Shown in pieces: positions 17,517-27,494 of a DNA stretch of 64,000 nucleotides. Position 1 is the first letter of the stretch. The number at the start of each line of letters is the position of its first letter. Source of the DNA: Agrobacterium vitis (GTDB lineage Bacteria > Pseudomonadota > Alphaproteobacteria > Rhizobiales > Rhizobiaceae); NCBI RefSeq assembly GCF_013337045.2, contig NZ_CP118259.1, forward strand, positions 3,736,001 through 3,800,000, given 5' to 3'. Under the pieces are notes generated by a model. It had not been told where the DNA came from. It searched no databases and worked only from the letters and a program-made list of their open reading frames with translations. The translations under genes and the position numbers were made by a program.

Positions 17517-17559
17517 TTCGGTTTCGACTATCTCAAGCCTTTTATGAAAGCATCTGTGA

Positions 17560-18564
17560 TCAGTCGCGCCCCGGCAAAACCCGGTTTGGCGGTCTGTGGC
17601 CATCGAAATAGGTGCGAATATTGATGATTACCTTGTCACCCATATCGATCCGGCCTTCAATCGTTGCTGATCCCATATGCGGCAGCAATACGACCTTGCC
17701 GTCTTCCGCCAGCTTCAACAGCTTCGGATTGACCGCCGGTTCATTCTCGAACACATCCAGGCCCGCGCCCGCGATCTTGCCCTCGCGGATGCATTGAATG
17801 AGGGCGCTCTCATCGATAATGCCGCCCCGGGCGGTGTTGACGATATAGCTGGTCGGCTGCATCAGCGCCAAGCGCCGTGCCGACAGAAGATGATAGGTGG
17901 CCGGTGTTGAGGGACAATTGACCGAGACGATATCGACCCGCGCCAGCATCTGGTCAAGACTGTCCCAATAGGTTGCCTCCAGCTCATCTTCCGTCTGCGG
18001 GCTGACCCGTTTGCGGTTGTGATAGTGGATGGCGAGGCCGAAAGCCTTGGCGCGCCGCGCGACTGCGGTGCCGATCCGGCCCATGCCGACAATGCCGATT
18101 CGCTTGCCCCAGATCCGCCGTCCGAGCATCCAGGTCGGAGACCATCCGGCCCATTCGCCGGGCTGGTCGGTTAGAATGCGCGAGCCTTCCGCCAGGCGCC
18201 GTGGTCCGGCGAGAATCAGCGCCATGGTCATATCGGCAGTATCTTCGCTCAGCACATTCGGCGTATTGGTCACGGTAATGCCCTTGCGGGCCGCTGCATC
18301 GACATCGATATGGTCGGTGCCGTTGGAAAAGCTGGCAATCAGCTTCAGTTGCGGGCCAGCCGCCTCGATCAATCCGGCATCGATTCGGTCGGTCACGGTC
18401 GGCACCAGAACATCACAGGTTTTCACCGCATCCATCAGTGCGTCCCGGCTGCGTGGTGTGTCGTCAATGTTCAACTCTGCCTCGAACAATTCCCGCATGC
18501 GGGTTTCCACTGCGTCCGGCAGTTTGCGTGTGATGTAAACCTTGGTCTTTTTCCGCTGGGTCAT
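17560..18564 (-). CDS. D-2-hydroxyacid dehydrogenase (glyoxylate/hydroxypyruvate reductase type)
   Basis: A 334-residue NAD(P)-dependent dehydrogenase of the D-isomer-specific family. The Rossmann motif is GKRIGIVGMGRIGTAVARRAKAFG. The catalytic Arg is in NTARGGIIDESAL, the Glu in GLDVFENEP and the His in LLPHMGSAT. These residues are intact, so it should interconvert a 2-keto acid and a D-2-hydroxy acid such as glyoxylate/glycolate or hydroxypyruvate/glycerate. The Arg-rich coenzyme loop (YHNRKR) hints at NADPH. A divergent SH3 gene starts 287 bases away. The precise substrate is not readable. Confidence 0.9.
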   Translation of the reverse strand: MTQRKKTKVYITRKLPDAVETRMRELFEAELNIDDTPRSRDALMDAVKTCDVLVPTVTDRIDAGLIEAAGPQLKLIASFSNGTDHIDVDAAARKGITVTNTPNVLSEDTADMTMALILAGPRRLAEGSRILTDQPGEWAGWSPTWMLGRRIWGKRIGIVGMGRIGTAVARRAKAFGLAIHYHNRKRVSPQTEDELEATYWDSLDQMLARVDIVSVNCPSTPATYHLLSARRLALMQPTSYIVNTARGGIIDESALIQCIREGKIAGAGLDVFENEPAVNPKLLKLAEDGKVVLLPHMGSATIEGRIDMGDKVIINIRTYFDGHRPPNRVLPGRD

Positions 18565-18851
18565 GAAGACTTTCGATGCTTTGTAAACAGGTCCTTAACC
18601 AACACAGGCGATGATTCCGGCCAGTCGTCGCGCGTCGCTGGCGCGGGACGGATGTTTCAAGAGGTTTCGCCAGCTCCGCATTATTATTTTCGAGCCACAG
18701 GGTCGAAAGAAATATTGCGCAGTCAGGTTCATTTCTATCAAACCTGTCCGGGAAGACAAATACATCTTCGCCGTCAAGGATCACATACAGGCGACGGAAC
18801 CGCTGGCGGGGGCTTCGGGTTTCGTTCGATCTATCGACCAACGGAAATGCC

Positions 18852-19391
18852 ATGCCCAACGGGTTCAAACGCTCCTGTCTCATTCCTTTCATCGCCGCTC
18901 TCTGTGTCATATGGGCAGGCGCCGCCGTCGCGCAAGGTCCAACCAAGGGCATGAGCGGCCTGCCGCTGCCGCGCTTCGTGACGTTGAAATCGGCACGGGT
19001 CAATCTGCGCATCGGTCCCAGTACGGATTATGCGACATCCTGGATGTATACCCGTTCAGGTTTGCCGGTGGAAATCATTCAGGAGTATGACAATTGGCGG
19101 CGCATTCGCGACGCTGATGGCACTGAGGGCTGGGTGAACCAGACATTGCTGTCCGGCGAACGCAGTGCGCTTGCAGCGCCGTGGATGAAGGGCAAGGGCG
19201 ACGATATCTATGTGAACATGCGCCGCGATGGGCAGGCCGGAGCAGGCGTGGTCGCCAAGCTTCAACCCGGCGTGCTGATCAAGCTGCTGGAATGCAATGG
19301 CAATTGGTGCCGCGCCGAAGTGGACGGCACCAAAGGATGGGTCGCCCAGGGGGAAATCTGGGGCGCCTATCCCGGAGAAGCCTTCAAGTAA
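18852..19391 (+). CDS. Secreted SH3-domain protein
   Basis: A 179-residue exported protein. The signal peptide (SCLIPFIAALCVIWAGAAVAQ) is cleaved near residue 28. Two bacterial SH3 modules follow: one has SARVNLRIGPSTDYATSW...WRRIRDADGTEGWV, the other DIYVNMRRDGQ...ECNGNWCRAEVDGTKGWV. The RxGPSTDY and EGWV/KGWV signatures are typical of SH3_3/SH3_4 domains that bind peptidoglycan or other envelope ligands. No catalytic domain is present. The 287-base divergent gap to the dehydrogenase gene contains nothing I recognise. Confidence 0.85.
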   Translation: MPNGFKRSCLIPFIAALCVIWAGAAVAQGPTKGMSGLPLPRFVTLKSARVNLRIGPSTDYATSWMYTRSGLPVEIIQEYDNWRRIRDADGTEGWVNQTLLSGERSALAAPWMKGKGDDIYVNMRRDGQAGAGVVAKLQPGVLIKLLECNGNWCRAEVDGTKGWVAQGEIWGAYPGEAFK

Positions 19392-19410
19392 GAGAGGCCT
19401 TCAAATAAGG

Positions 19411-19438
19411 GGAAGCCTCCAAATTACAGAAGGCTTCC
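19411..19438. terminator. Hairpin after the SH3 gene
   Basis: GGAAGCCT and AGGCTTCC pair over a 12-base A-rich loop between the SH3 gene and the converging PfkB kinase gene. There is no T run. Confidence 0.5.
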
Positions 19439-19452
19439 CATAACCGGGAGTT

Positions 19453-20445
19453 TTAAATAAGCCCTGCTTCGGCGGCTGCCTCTTGCAGCGAGGCCAGCGG
19501 TCTCGGTCCCATCTGCTGGATGACCAGACCGGCTGCAAGGCAACCGAGCTTGCCACATTCTTCCAGAGACCGCCCCTGCGTATAGCCGTAAAGAAAACCG
19601 GAGGCGAACAGATCGCCAGCACCGGTCGTGTCGACCAGTTCGGCGATGGTGGTGGCAGGCACATGGATGCGCTCGCTGCCGCGGATGATCATCGCTCCCT
19701 CTTCGCTCATGGTCACGGCGGCCAGTTTGCAATCCTTGGCGATCTGGTCCAGCACTGCGTCGAAATCCTCTGTCTCATAGAGGGCGAGCGCTTCCTGCCG
19801 GTTGGCAAACACGATATCGACGGTGCCTGAGCGCATCAGGTCGAGGAATTCGGCGCGGTAGCGATGCACGCAGAAACTGTCGGACAAAGTCATCGACATT
19901 TCCCGCCCATGCTCATGGGCAATACGGGCGCAATCGACGATCGCCTGCTTGGCGCGTGGCGGGTCCCAGAGATAGCCTTCGAAATAGGTGACCTTGGCCT
20001 GTTTCACCACCTCCGGCTCGACATCTTCAGGACCGAACTCCACGCAGGCGCCGAGATAGGTGTTCATCGAGCGTTCGCCGTCCTCGGTGACGAAAATCAT
20101 GCAGCGAGCGGTCGGCGGATGCTGGCCCTTGGCCGTGGTCTGGTAATGAACGCCCTGGGCGCGAATGTCATGGGCGAAAATCGTCCCGAGCTGGTCTTCG
20201 GCGACCTTGCCGAAATAAGCAGCCTTGCCGCCGAAATTAGCAATACCTGCCGCCGTATTGCCCGCACTGCCGCCGGAGGCCTCGATGGCTGGCCCCATCA
20301 GGCTGTAAAGCCGTGTGGCGCGTTCCGCATCGATCAGGTTCATGGCGCCCTTGACGATGCCGTTTTCTTCCAGGAATTGATCCTCACAGCGGGAGATGAT
20401 GTCAACGATAGCGTTACCGATGGTGAGCACGTCGAATTGCGTCAT
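19453..20445 (-). CDS. PfkB-family carbohydrate/nucleoside kinase (adenosine kinase-like)
   Basis: The 330-residue protein has both PfkB signatures. The N-terminal one is SGGSAGNTAAGIANFGGKAAYFGKVAEDQLG. The C-terminal one is VDTTGAGDLFASGFLYGYTQG, with the catalytic Asp in GAGD. Rhizobial orthologues are annotated as adenosine kinase or sugar kinase, so it probably phosphorylates a ribosyl compound with ATP. The start at 20445 (MTQFDVLTIGNAIVDI) matches the family; the longer frame reading into the GGDEF-EAL gene does not. The GGDEF-EAL gene ends 109 bases upstream on the same strand. Substrate specificity is inferred. Confidence 0.87.
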   Translation of the reverse strand: MTQFDVLTIGNAIVDIISRCEDQFLEENGIVKGAMNLIDAERATRLYSLMGPAIEASGGSAGNTAAGIANFGGKAAYFGKVAEDQLGTIFAHDIRAQGVHYQTTAKGQHPPTARCMIFVTEDGERSMNTYLGACVEFGPEDVEPEVVKQAKVTYFEGYLWDPPRAKQAIVDCARIAHEHGREMSMTLSDSFCVHRYRAEFLDLMRSGTVDIVFANRQEALALYETEDFDAVLDQIAKDCKLAAVTMSEEGAMIIRGSERIHVPATTIAELVDTTGAGDLFASGFLYGYTQGRSLEECGKLGCLAAGLVIQQMGPRPLASLQEAAAEAGLI

Positions 20446-20554
20446 GGGAGGCTGCATCCGTCCATTGATATTACGATAAGCTCTTAGCGAATTTTGGCGT
20501 TCAGGAAAGACAAAATCGCAGCACTTAATGGGTTCTCCGGTTGTTGGCGTATTT

Positions 20555-22123
20555 TTAGCGCGCCACAGTTGCTGCATCTGGTTTTATTGTGGCATCCTTC
20601 GTCGTTAACGACAGCGCTTCTTCTGCCGGTAACGCCTTGCTGAATAAGAAGCCCTGACCGAAATCGCAGCCAATGCTTTTCAGAAAGGCCAGCTGATTTT
20701 CGTCCTCGATGCCCTCGGCAGTGGTGGCAATGCCAAGGCCCTGCCCAAGGCCAAGAATGGCGCGCATGATGTCTTCCTGTTTTTTATCGACGTCGTAGCT
20801 CATGACGAAACTCCGGTCGATCTTGATCTTGTCGAAGGTGAATTTCGACAATTGCGACAGGCTGGAATAGCCGGTGCCAAAATCGTCCAAGGCAATGCGG
20901 ATGCCGCTCTGTCGGAGGTCGGCCAGGATCTGGGATGCCAGTTCGATATCATGCACCAGCGCTGTCTCGGTGATCTCGATTTCCAGCCGGCTGGGCGGAA
21001 ATCCTGTCTCCATCAGGATCGACATGATCCGCAGGCTCAACTGCCGGTCAATGAATTGCGTTGGCGAGATGTTGAAGGCCAGCCGCACCGTGTCGGGCCA
21101 TTGCAGCGCGTCAAGACAGGCCTGGCGAAACAGACTATCCGACAGCTCAACGATCAGCCCGGCGGTTTCCGCCAATTCGATGAAGTCGCTGGGGGGGACA
21201 TAGTGGTTGGGGCCGGTCTTCCACCGCGCCAAAGCCTCGAATCCACGCAATTCACCGGACTTGAGGTCAATCAATGGCTGGTAGTAGGGAACAATCAGAT
21301 TGTCGCGGATCGCACGCTTCAGCGCCATTTCGGTTTCGGCCCGCCGCATGACCCGGTCTTCCATGATCCGCTCGAAGCCATAGACGCTGTTCTGCCCGGC
21401 TTTCTTGGCGACATACATCGCCACATCGGCACAGTGCGTGGCATCCTTGAAATCGTCGCTGTCTTCCGGAAACAGCGCAAAACCGACACTGGCGCCGATT
21501 TCGCTGGTCATGCCGCCAATATCGTAAGCATTGCACAGAAGCCTGACAATATGCTGGCCGGCATGGCGATAATCCATATTCGCCGAGCGAGGGCTGACCA
21601 GCAGGAATTCGTCACCGCCCATCCGGTAGACATCGGCATTGGGCAAGGCATGCGTCAAGCGCTGCGCCACTTCGCGCAAAAGCAGGTCGCCGCCCTGGTG
21701 GCCTACGAGGTCGTTGACCTTCTTGAACCCGTCGAGATCTATGGAATAGATCACCCAATGGCGTCCATCCTGCACGGCTTCCATCTCCGCCTGCCGATCG
21801 GACAGCGCCCGGCGATTGGGAAGGCCTGTCAGGGGGTCGTGATGGGCCAGCCAGTCCATATTGTCTTCGGCGGCATTTCTCAACCGGATCTCGGCTTTCA
21901 GTTCGCCGATCCGTCTGGCCGCGAAGATAAGGCTGAGCAGGCCGGTGATAGCGACGGCATTGAAGAGTTCATCGAGCTGTAAGGCTTCGTTGCGATGCAG
22001 GAAGGCGTCGAGATGTTCATGGAGGTCGAAACGGATGGCAATCGTCCATATCGCAGCCCCGACACTCAGCAAAATAGCAGCGTCTTTTATAGGCTTGTTC
22101 TGAAATATGGATGCCATCTTCAC
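20555..22123 (-). CDS. Membrane-bound GGDEF-EAL cyclic-di-GMP enzyme
   Basis: About 522 residues. Two N-terminal membrane helices (AAILLSVGAAIWTIAI and a second near LFNAVAITGLLSLIFAA) lead into a GGDEF domain with an intact MGGDEF and the DPLTGLPNRRAL opening. A complete EAL domain follows (FEALARW, EITETAL, DDFGTGYSSL, TTAEGIED). The RxxD inhibitory site before GGDEF appears degenerate. Both synthesis and breakdown of c-di-GMP are possible, so the net activity is undecided. There is no periplasmic sensor domain of note. The start is taken as GTG at 22123 with GGGGAG nine bases before it; ATG at 22117 is the alternative. Confidence 0.9.
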   Translation of the reverse strand: MKMASIFQNKPIKDAAILLSVGAAIWTIAIRFDLHEHLDAFLHRNEALQLDELFNAVAITGLLSLIFAARRIGELKAEIRLRNAAEDNMDWLAHHDPLTGLPNRRALSDRQAEMEAVQDGRHWVIYSIDLDGFKKVNDLVGHQGGDLLLREVAQRLTHALPNADVYRMGGDEFLLVSPRSANMDYRHAGQHIVRLLCNAYDIGGMTSEIGASVGFALFPEDSDDFKDATHCADVAMYVAKKAGQNSVYGFERIMEDRVMRRAETEMALKRAIRDNLIVPYYQPLIDLKSGELRGFEALARWKTGPNHYVPPSDFIELAETAGLIVELSDSLFRQACLDALQWPDTVRLAFNISPTQFIDRQLSLRIMSILMETGFPPSRLEIEITETALVHDIELASQILADLRQSGIRIALDDFGTGYSSLSQLSKFTFDKIKIDRSFVMSYDVDKKQEDIMRAILGLGQGLGIATTAEGIEDENQLAFLKSIGCDFGQGFLFSKALPAEEALSLTTKDATIKPDAATVAR

Positions 22124-22360
22124 GCTGTCGATCTCCCCAGCCACGGTCAACCCCGTTTGCCAGCCATGACGAAAGCACATTCACTGTGAAATAGGAGTTA
22201 AAAATATTCCTTAAATAGAAAATACGCGGATGTGATGGGTATAGGCCCGATGCTCGATCTGGTCACCACCCGGACTATGCTCATTCCAGAGCGTGGTTAT
22301 TGCATCCCGGATGGCTATCCAGTGTAGAAAGACCAGTCCCGATTAAACGGCGATCTTCAG

Positions 22361-24769
22361 CTAGTGCATGTGTTCGGTGGCCTGCGTGTCGTTCATTGGC
22401 ACCCATTGCAGACCGCCATTGTACCGCCCGGCCATGCGGCCCTGCTCGTCGAGGGAGAAGAGGTTTAGCCAGCCGTTATCGAACAGGGCGCGCACTCCGT
22501 CATGGCGTCCCAGGACCTCGCTGATTGCCTCAACAGGCGCCTCAAGGCAGACCGACAAGCGCAGCGGTTCATGTGCATAATCCTGTCCGTCATGGACCGA
22601 TTGCCAGGGAAGACCGGCCCGCAAAAGCCCGCCATTGCCTTCCACCACGCCGATACCGCCGGTGACATTGTGCAGAAGCTTGTTGCCACCGCCGAAAGCC
22701 TCGGGCGCTACGGTCGAGCCGTAATATTGCAGGCTGATCCAGCTCGCAACGATGACCGGGGCGGTCAGGATCAGTTCGAGCGTGCTGAATCCGTTATCCT
22801 GCGTCCAATCATAATCATGCAGGAAGGCCCGCCCTTCGAGATTTTTAGCAGCAGTACGCGATCTGGGGGCGGCGATAAAGGCCTTGCAGCCAGCCAACGC
22901 CCATTCTGGCCGGATCTCTGCCCAATCTCGGCTGCGTTTCGAGACGGTCGCTTCGTCTAGCGCGCGCGGTAGGCGAAGGGCACGCTCGCCTCTTGCAAGC
23001 CTGCCGGCATCGGCAAGCCAGGTTCTGGCCTGCGCGATATCGGCCTCATGGGTTTGGGAGGGATGATCATCCGCATAGAGCATCACCCGGTCGGTGGTCG
23101 TATCATGAAGGGCTGCCAGAAACAGTGTATCCTGCGGGATCGCGATACCGGTCTCGATCAGTCCGGCCCGGACATCAGGGTCATTCAGCAAGACCGCCAG
23201 CAACCGGGCATTGACCTCTCCCGAATAGCCGCCGCAGGCACCGCAATGCAGGCCACTGGCATGGGGATTGTTGACGGTATTGGCGCCGTGCCCTGTCAGA
23301 AGCACCAGCCGTGCAAAGCCCGAGGTCAGCGACATGGCGCGCAGCACCGCACCGGCGGCCTTGATCCGGGTCGCTACATCAAGCGCCGGGTCGAGTTGGG
23401 GGGCGGGATCATTTGGAACTGGAGCGTGGGGGAGGCCGAGGGCATCACTCAGCAATTTGCCGACATAGATCGGCCCTGTGGCCTCGACGAAAGCGAAGGA
23501 AGAGACGGCGGCCAGCTTGAACCGGCCCCAGGCCCGCTTCGCCCGCGCCTTGACCCGCTGCGGCTCGGCATCCTCGGCCCTGTTGGGTCCGCCAGCGCTG
23601 GATTTGAGTGCAGGGTTGAGGAGAACCGGAAGCCGCAATTCCTCGACATCGGAGGCAAAGCGGCGATGCGCCGTGCCCAGACCGAAAAAGCCTGCAAAGC
23701 CAAGCGTCTGGATCTGTGGATCGGTGCTCTCTAGCGCACGGCGAAACACTTCCGAGCGCACATCGATGCAGAAGGCGGCCTGAACCAGAGGCCGGGTTTC
23801 GCATTTCTGCGGGGCAGTTTTTGTCAAAGTCCGAGCCAGTTCCCGCTGTGCCGCCCGTTCGGCTGCGTCCTGAAGGATGGCGTCGATTAACAGATCGGGC
23901 GTCGCCACGACCGGTGCCGCATGGGCCGCCCGCATATGCGCCCAGGCTTCGCCGATTTGGTCGCCATAGCGCAGAAACAGCGCCTCCTCCCATATCAGCC
24001 GGATTGCCAGAAGGTCCGTAATCGTTTGGTCGGCACCACCGGCCAGTTCCGCTTGCCAGAGCTTGTAGCGTGCATATTGCCCCCAACCGCCCAATGACAT
24101 CAGCATCTGATGAAAATAGGTCTCCAGCGCCCCGGCAGGCAGACTGAGACGGATGGATGCACGGGCGATAACCGCCATCGCCGTTTCCGGCGCCTCCGAC
24201 ACATGCCGTGCAAAACCGCGCAGACCGGCGATTTCCGGCGTCAGGTCATGGGTTGCCACGGCCCGCCAGGCGCTATAGGCGCTTTTGCCACGCGGCGCGG
24301 CCCACAGCGCCTGTCCCTCATCGAAATAGCCCGCCATCCAGGCGCCGAGCCGTTCAGTGATGAGACCCGGCCATTCCACCCCGGAGACCTGCGCCGCCAG
24401 ATCCGCCACTGAGGACAGTGCTTTTGGCCTTGGTGGGTTGAGAGTGGCTGCAGCCTTCAGGGCGGCAAGATCGGTTGGCCGCAGATCGGCAGGCGCGCAG
24501 GCCCAGGCGGCCAGCAGATCCGCATCGGAAATCTCGCCTGCGGCGATCTTCTGCTGGTACCAGTGGCGCGGCATGGTGATGGTGATGCCTGCCACGCGCG
24601 CCAGCCGGGCGCCCGCCTGGGCTAGGGTTTCGCCAGCCTGCCCGAGAAAGGGATTGACGGCGACGCTCGACATCAGCGGCCAGACGGGGGGAATGGCACG
24701 CGCGGCACGGTCCGCCGCCGTCTCGAAGATCATTGGATCGGCTTGGGTCGGGATATGGCTATGCAACAT
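22361..24769 (-). CDS. dabA: DabA (DUF2309), inorganic carbon transporter catalytic subunit
   Basis: This 802-residue DUF2309 protein resembles a beta-carbonic anhydrase inserted in a large scaffold. The zinc-site residues known from DabA2 of Halothiobacillus are present: Cys334 and Asp336 in FCIDVRSE, and His494 in TGHGANT with Cys509 fifteen residues later in HCGACGG. The His-Cys spacing equals the characterised protein. With DabB it is thought to hydrate CO2 to bicarbonate vectorially, powered by the ion gradient. The start at 24769 ([16 protein letters not shown]) has GGAG upstream. It follows dabB by 19 bases in the same operon. In a heterotroph it probably supplies bicarbonate to carboxylases in low CO2. 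Confidence 0.9.
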   Translation of the reverse strand: MLHSHIPTQADPMIFETAADRAARAIPPVWPLMSSVAVNPFLGQAGETLAQAGARLARVAGITITMPRHWYQQKIAAGEISDADLLAAWACAPADLRPTDLAALKAAATLNPPRPKALSSVADLAAQVSGVEWPGLITERLGAWMAGYFDEGQALWAAPRGKSAYSAWRAVATHDLTPEIAGLRGFARHVSEAPETAMAVIARASIRLSLPAGALETYFHQMLMSLGGWGQYARYKLWQAELAGGADQTITDLLAIRLIWEEALFLRYGDQIGEAWAHMRAAHAAPVVATPDLLIDAILQDAAERAAQRELARTLTKTAPQKCETRPLVQAAFCIDVRSEVFRRALESTDPQIQTLGFAGFFGLGTAHRRFASDVEELRLPVLLNPALKSSAGGPNRAEDAEPQRVKARAKRAWGRFKLAAVSSFAFVEATGPIYVGKLLSDALGLPHAPVPNDPAPQLDPALDVATRIKAAGAVLRAMSLTSGFARLVLLTGHGANTVNNPHASGLHCGACGGYSGEVNARLLAVLLNDPDVRAGLIETGIAIPQDTLFLAALHDTTTDRVMLYADDHPSQTHEADIAQARTWLADAGRLARGERALRLPRALDEATVSKRSRDWAEIRPEWALAGCKAFIAAPRSRTAAKNLEGRAFLHDYDWTQDNGFSTLELILTAPVIVASWISLQYYGSTVAPEAFGGGNKLLHNVTGGIGVVEGNGGLLRAGLPWQSVHDGQDYAHEPLRLSVCLEAPVEAISEVLGRHDGVRALFDNGWLNLFSLDEQGRMAGRYNGGLQWVPMNDTQATEHMH

Positions 24770-24788
24770 GGTCAAAACTCCGATTTCA

Positions 24789-26360
24789 TCAAGACAGGCT
24801 GCGGATCGACCAGCCACCGACCAGGCGGTCGAAGATGGCATTGACGTAGAAGCCGTTGGAAAGATGGACGCGCAGGCCCGCCGCTGCCGGATGATAGGCC
24901 CAGAGCGGAAACATGGCCTGCACCACGGCAACCAGACCGAAGCTGACGACGGCCAGCACGATCAGCGCCCATTCCAGCGGTTGCGGTGCAGGCGTGGGGG
25001 GCAAGATCCCTGAGGTCATCAGGGTGGCAGCCATTTGCAGTGCGAAATAGCCGACCGAGGTCGCTATGGCATAAACCGCCGTGCGCCGGGTCAATGCCTT
25101 GGGGGCTGCATCGGCAAAGCCTTGGGCGAGCATGTAGGCGACACCGAAAATCAGGATGGCGCCAAGTGCAATGGCCTGTGGCGATTTATGTGTCAGCCCG
25201 AAACACAGACCCACGACGCAGTAGATGGCAAGGGCAGACAGAAAGGCTCGCCCGACCGCGCCCGCATCGGGTACGGCCACCGGGCCGGGCCGGGGAAGTG
25301 CTGCAACCCGCTCCACCGCGCCACCAGAGGCCAGAAATGAGTGGGCCTTATAGAGCGAATGCGCCACGATATGCAGCAGGGCCAGCGCAAACAGCCCCAG
25401 GCCGCATTCGAAGATCATGAAGCCCATCTGAGCAACGGTGGACCAGGCCAGCGAGGTTTTGACCGCCGGTTGGGTCAGCATCACCAGACTGCCGAACAAG
25501 GCCGTGAAGCCGCCCAGTATGACCAGCGCTGCCAGCACGCCGGGAGCGAGCAGCATGACATCGGCAAAACGGATCAGCAGAAAGCCACCGGCATTGATCA
25601 CCCCGGCATGCAAAAGCGCTGAGACGGGGGTTGGCGTTTCCATCACTTCGGTCAGCCAGCCATGGGTGGGAAACTGCGCGGATTTAAGCGCGGCTGCCAG
25701 CGCCAGCAGGCCTGCTGCGGCAACAATAAGGGCTCCGCTCTGTCCTGCGTCATATCCGGCACGGGCAGCATTGAGATTTTCACCGATATCGGCGGTTCCA
25801 TAGGCGATTGCCAGCAAAGCGGCCGCACCGGCCAGCGCTGCATCGCCGAGGCGGGCGGTGATGAATTTCTTGCGTGCGGCGCGCTGGGCCGCCACCCGGC
25901 CCGGATAAAACAGCAGCAATTTGTGGAGAAACAGACTGGTGGCGATCCAGGCGAGCACCAGTTGCAGCAGGTTGCCCGCCATGACCAGCATCAGCACCGA
26001 GGCGAGGGTGGCGCAGAGCCAGCCGGTGAACGGCCCCTGCCGGTCTTCGCCGTCCAGATAAGTGGCGGCATAGCGTGTGACCACCCAGCCGATGAATGTC
26101 ACCAGAACCAGCATGGTGGCGCTGACGGCATCCAGCCGAACCGATAGACCCACCGTGGCAAACCCAATCAACGGGCTGTTGCCTGGGCCAATCATGATCA
26201 GCGTGATAACTGAGGCCAGTGCGACTGCAAGCGCCAACAGCGCGGCTGCTTGGGCCAGTCGAGGACTATGTCTGGGCCGTTGCTGTTGTTGCGTAAAGCT
26301 GATGGCGGCGCTTACAAGCAGGGCAAGGGGCGCCAGCAAGGGTAGGAAATGAATGGACAC
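24789..26360 (-). CDS. dabB: DabB, NuoL-like membrane subunit of the inorganic carbon pump
   Basis: This 523-residue multi-pass membrane protein of the proton-translocating NADH-quinone oxidoreductase (NuoL/MrpA) family has at least 12 hydrophobic helices. The family core is visible in [35 protein letters not shown] and in the [13 protein letters not shown] segment. It is not in a complex I operon but directly before dabA, which identifies it as the ion-conducting partner of DabA. The GTG at 26360 is preferred because AAGGGA precedes it; the frame stays open about 13 codons upstream. It diverges from the LysR gene across a 108-base gap that holds an inverted repeat. Confidence 0.9.
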   Translation of the reverse strand: MSIHFLPLLAPLALLVSAAISFTQQQQRPRHSPRLAQAAALLALAVALASVITLIMIGPGNSPLIGFATVGLSVRLDAVSATMLVLVTFIGWVVTRYAATYLDGEDRQGPFTGWLCATLASVLMLVMAGNLLQLVLAWIATSLFLHKLLLFYPGRVAAQRAARKKFITARLGDAALAGAAALLAIAYGTADIGENLNAARAGYDAGQSGALIVAAAGLLALAAALKSAQFPTHGWLTEVMETPTPVSALLHAGVINAGGFLLIRFADVMLLAPGVLAALVILGGFTALFGSLVMLTQPAVKTSLAWSTVAQMGFMIFECGLGLFALALLHIVAHSLYKAHSFLASGGAVERVAALPRPGPVAVPDAGAVGRAFLSALAIYCVVGLCFGLTHKSPQAIALGAILIFGVAYMLAQGFADAAPKALTRRTAVYAIATSVGYFALQMAATLMTSGILPPTPAPQPLEWALIVLAVVSFGLVAVVQAMFPLWAYHPAAAGLRVHLSNGFYVNAIFDRLVGGWSIRSLS

Positions 26361-26443
26361 GGAGGTATTCCCTTCAGGCAGGATCGCTTCGGGAGCCACT
26401 ACTATCCAAGACCTGTTCCCAAGAAAAATTCATTGTTTTGTCG

Positions 26444-26470
26444 ATATCGTTCGTTTTAAAAGAACGATAT
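26444..26470. promoter_or_regulatory. Perfect inverted repeat overlapping the LysR start codon
   Basis: ATATCGTTC (26444-26452) and GAACGATAT (26462-26470) are exact reverse complements separated by nine bases. The right arm overlaps the ATG at 26469. Placed in the dabB-LysR divergent gap, it is a natural candidate operator for the LysR protein, controlling both itself and dabBA. The match to the LysR T-N11-A pattern is loose. Confidence 0.6.
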
Positions 26471-27380
26471 GAGAGATCTTAATTTCAATCATCTGCGCTA
26501 TTTCTGGGCGGTCGCGCATGAAGGCAGCCTGACACGTGCCGCTCAACACATGAACCTGTCGCAATCGGCACTCTCGGTTCAGATCCAGAAACTTGAACAT
26601 CAGATGGGGCATGCGCTGTTCGAGCGTGTCGGCAAGAAGCTTGTGCTGACAGAGGCTGGGCAGATCGCGCTCGATTATGCAGATACGGTGTTCAAGGCCG
26701 GTGACGAATTGATGAGCACGCTCAGTGGCCGCCCCACCTCCAGCCGCCAAGTGCTGCGGGTCGGGGCGCTGACGACGCTGTCGCGCAACTTCCAGCTGGA
26801 ATTCCTGCGCCCGCTGGTCGGTCGCTCCGACGTGGAACTGATCGTGCGGTCCGGCAATATGCGCGATCTTCTGGCGCAACTCGAAGCCCATGCCGTCGAT
26901 GTGGTGCTGGCAAATAGCGCTGCCCCGCGTGATGCACGCTCACTGCTGCGCAATCATCTGCTGAACGAGCAACCGGTCAGCCTGGTCGGTCGCCCCCGGC
27001 TTGGTGGGCAGAGTTTCACATTCCCCCACGATCTGAGCACCGAGCCATTGCTGCTGCCCAGCCTCGACAGTGATATCCGCGTGGCCTTCGACCGGATTCT
27101 CGAAATGGCTGGCATCAGACCGGTCATTCTTGCCGAGGTGGACGATATGGCGATGCTTCGCCTTTTGGCACGCGAGCGTGAAGGTGTCACACTGGTGCCA
27201 CCCATTGTCGTGCGCGACGAACTGGAGACTGGCTTGCTCATTGAGCATTGCCGTATTCCCGAAGTGACGGAGAGCTTTTACGCTATAATTCAGAAGCGGC
27301 GGTTTCCAAACACATTGCTGGCTGAATTGCTAGAGCATCGCACCGAAAAGTGGGAACCGGTTTTCGGTGCGATGCAGTGA
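26469..27380 (+). CDS. LysR-family regulator (NhaR-like) divergent from dabBA
   Basis: A 303-residue LysR protein. The N-terminal helix-turn-helix is LNFNHLRYFWAVAHEGSLTRAAQHMNLSQSALSVQIQKLE. An effector domain from about residue 90 resembles the NhaR subgroup. LysR proteins usually act on the divergent promoter, so it probably regulates dabBA in response to a small metabolite or CO2/bicarbonate status. The last dozen residues (LEHRTEKWEPVF...) are encoded by an intergenic mosaic repeat whose palindrome runs to the stop, so the natural C-terminus has been replaced or extended. No good ribosome site precedes the ATG, which lies in an inverted repeat. Confidence 0.88.
   Translation: MRDLNFNHLRYFWAVAHEGSLTRAAQHMNLSQSALSVQIQKLEHQMGHALFERVGKKLVLTEAGQIALDYADTVFKAGDELMSTLSGRPTSSRQVLRVGALTTLSRNFQLEFLRPLVGRSDVELIVRSGNMRDLLAQLEAHAVDVVLANSAAPRDARSLLRNHLLNEQPVSLVGRPRLGGQSFTFPHDLSTEPLLLPSLDSDIRVAFDRILEMAGIRPVILAEVDDMAMLRLLAREREGVTLVPPIVVRDELETGLLIEHCRIPEVTESFYAIIQKRRFPNTLLAELLEHRTEKWEPVFGAMQ
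27331..27376. repeat. RIME2-like mosaic repeat, copy 2, inside the LysR coding end
   Basis: GCATCGCACCGAAAA (27335-27349) pairs perfectly with TTTTCGGTGCGATGC (27361-27375) around GTGGGAACCGG. The same core is in the repeat at 6522-6626. The LysR stop codon is at 27378-27380, just after the palindrome. A further AATGCTCT at 27421 may be the outer edge of the element. Confidence 0.8.
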
Positions 27381-27457
27381 CTAAAACTGAGAACAACGTG
27401 CCGTTTGCGATTTTCTTCTCAATGCTCTGACGATGCGAGAGCGCCAAGGATCTGGGC

Positions 27458-27485
27458 AAAAGGGGACGGAAACTGATCCCGTCCC
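27458..27485 (-). terminator. Weak terminator after guaA
   Basis: On the minus strand GGGACGG and CCGTCCC pair over nine bases and lead into CTTTTG, just past the guaA stop. Confidence 0.6.
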
Positions 27486-27494
27486 GGATTTACA

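Noticed and set aside
20852..21982. 376-codon plus-strand frame opposite the GGDEF-EAL gene
   Set aside because: Antisense shadow; GGDEF and EAL motifs are on the minus strand.
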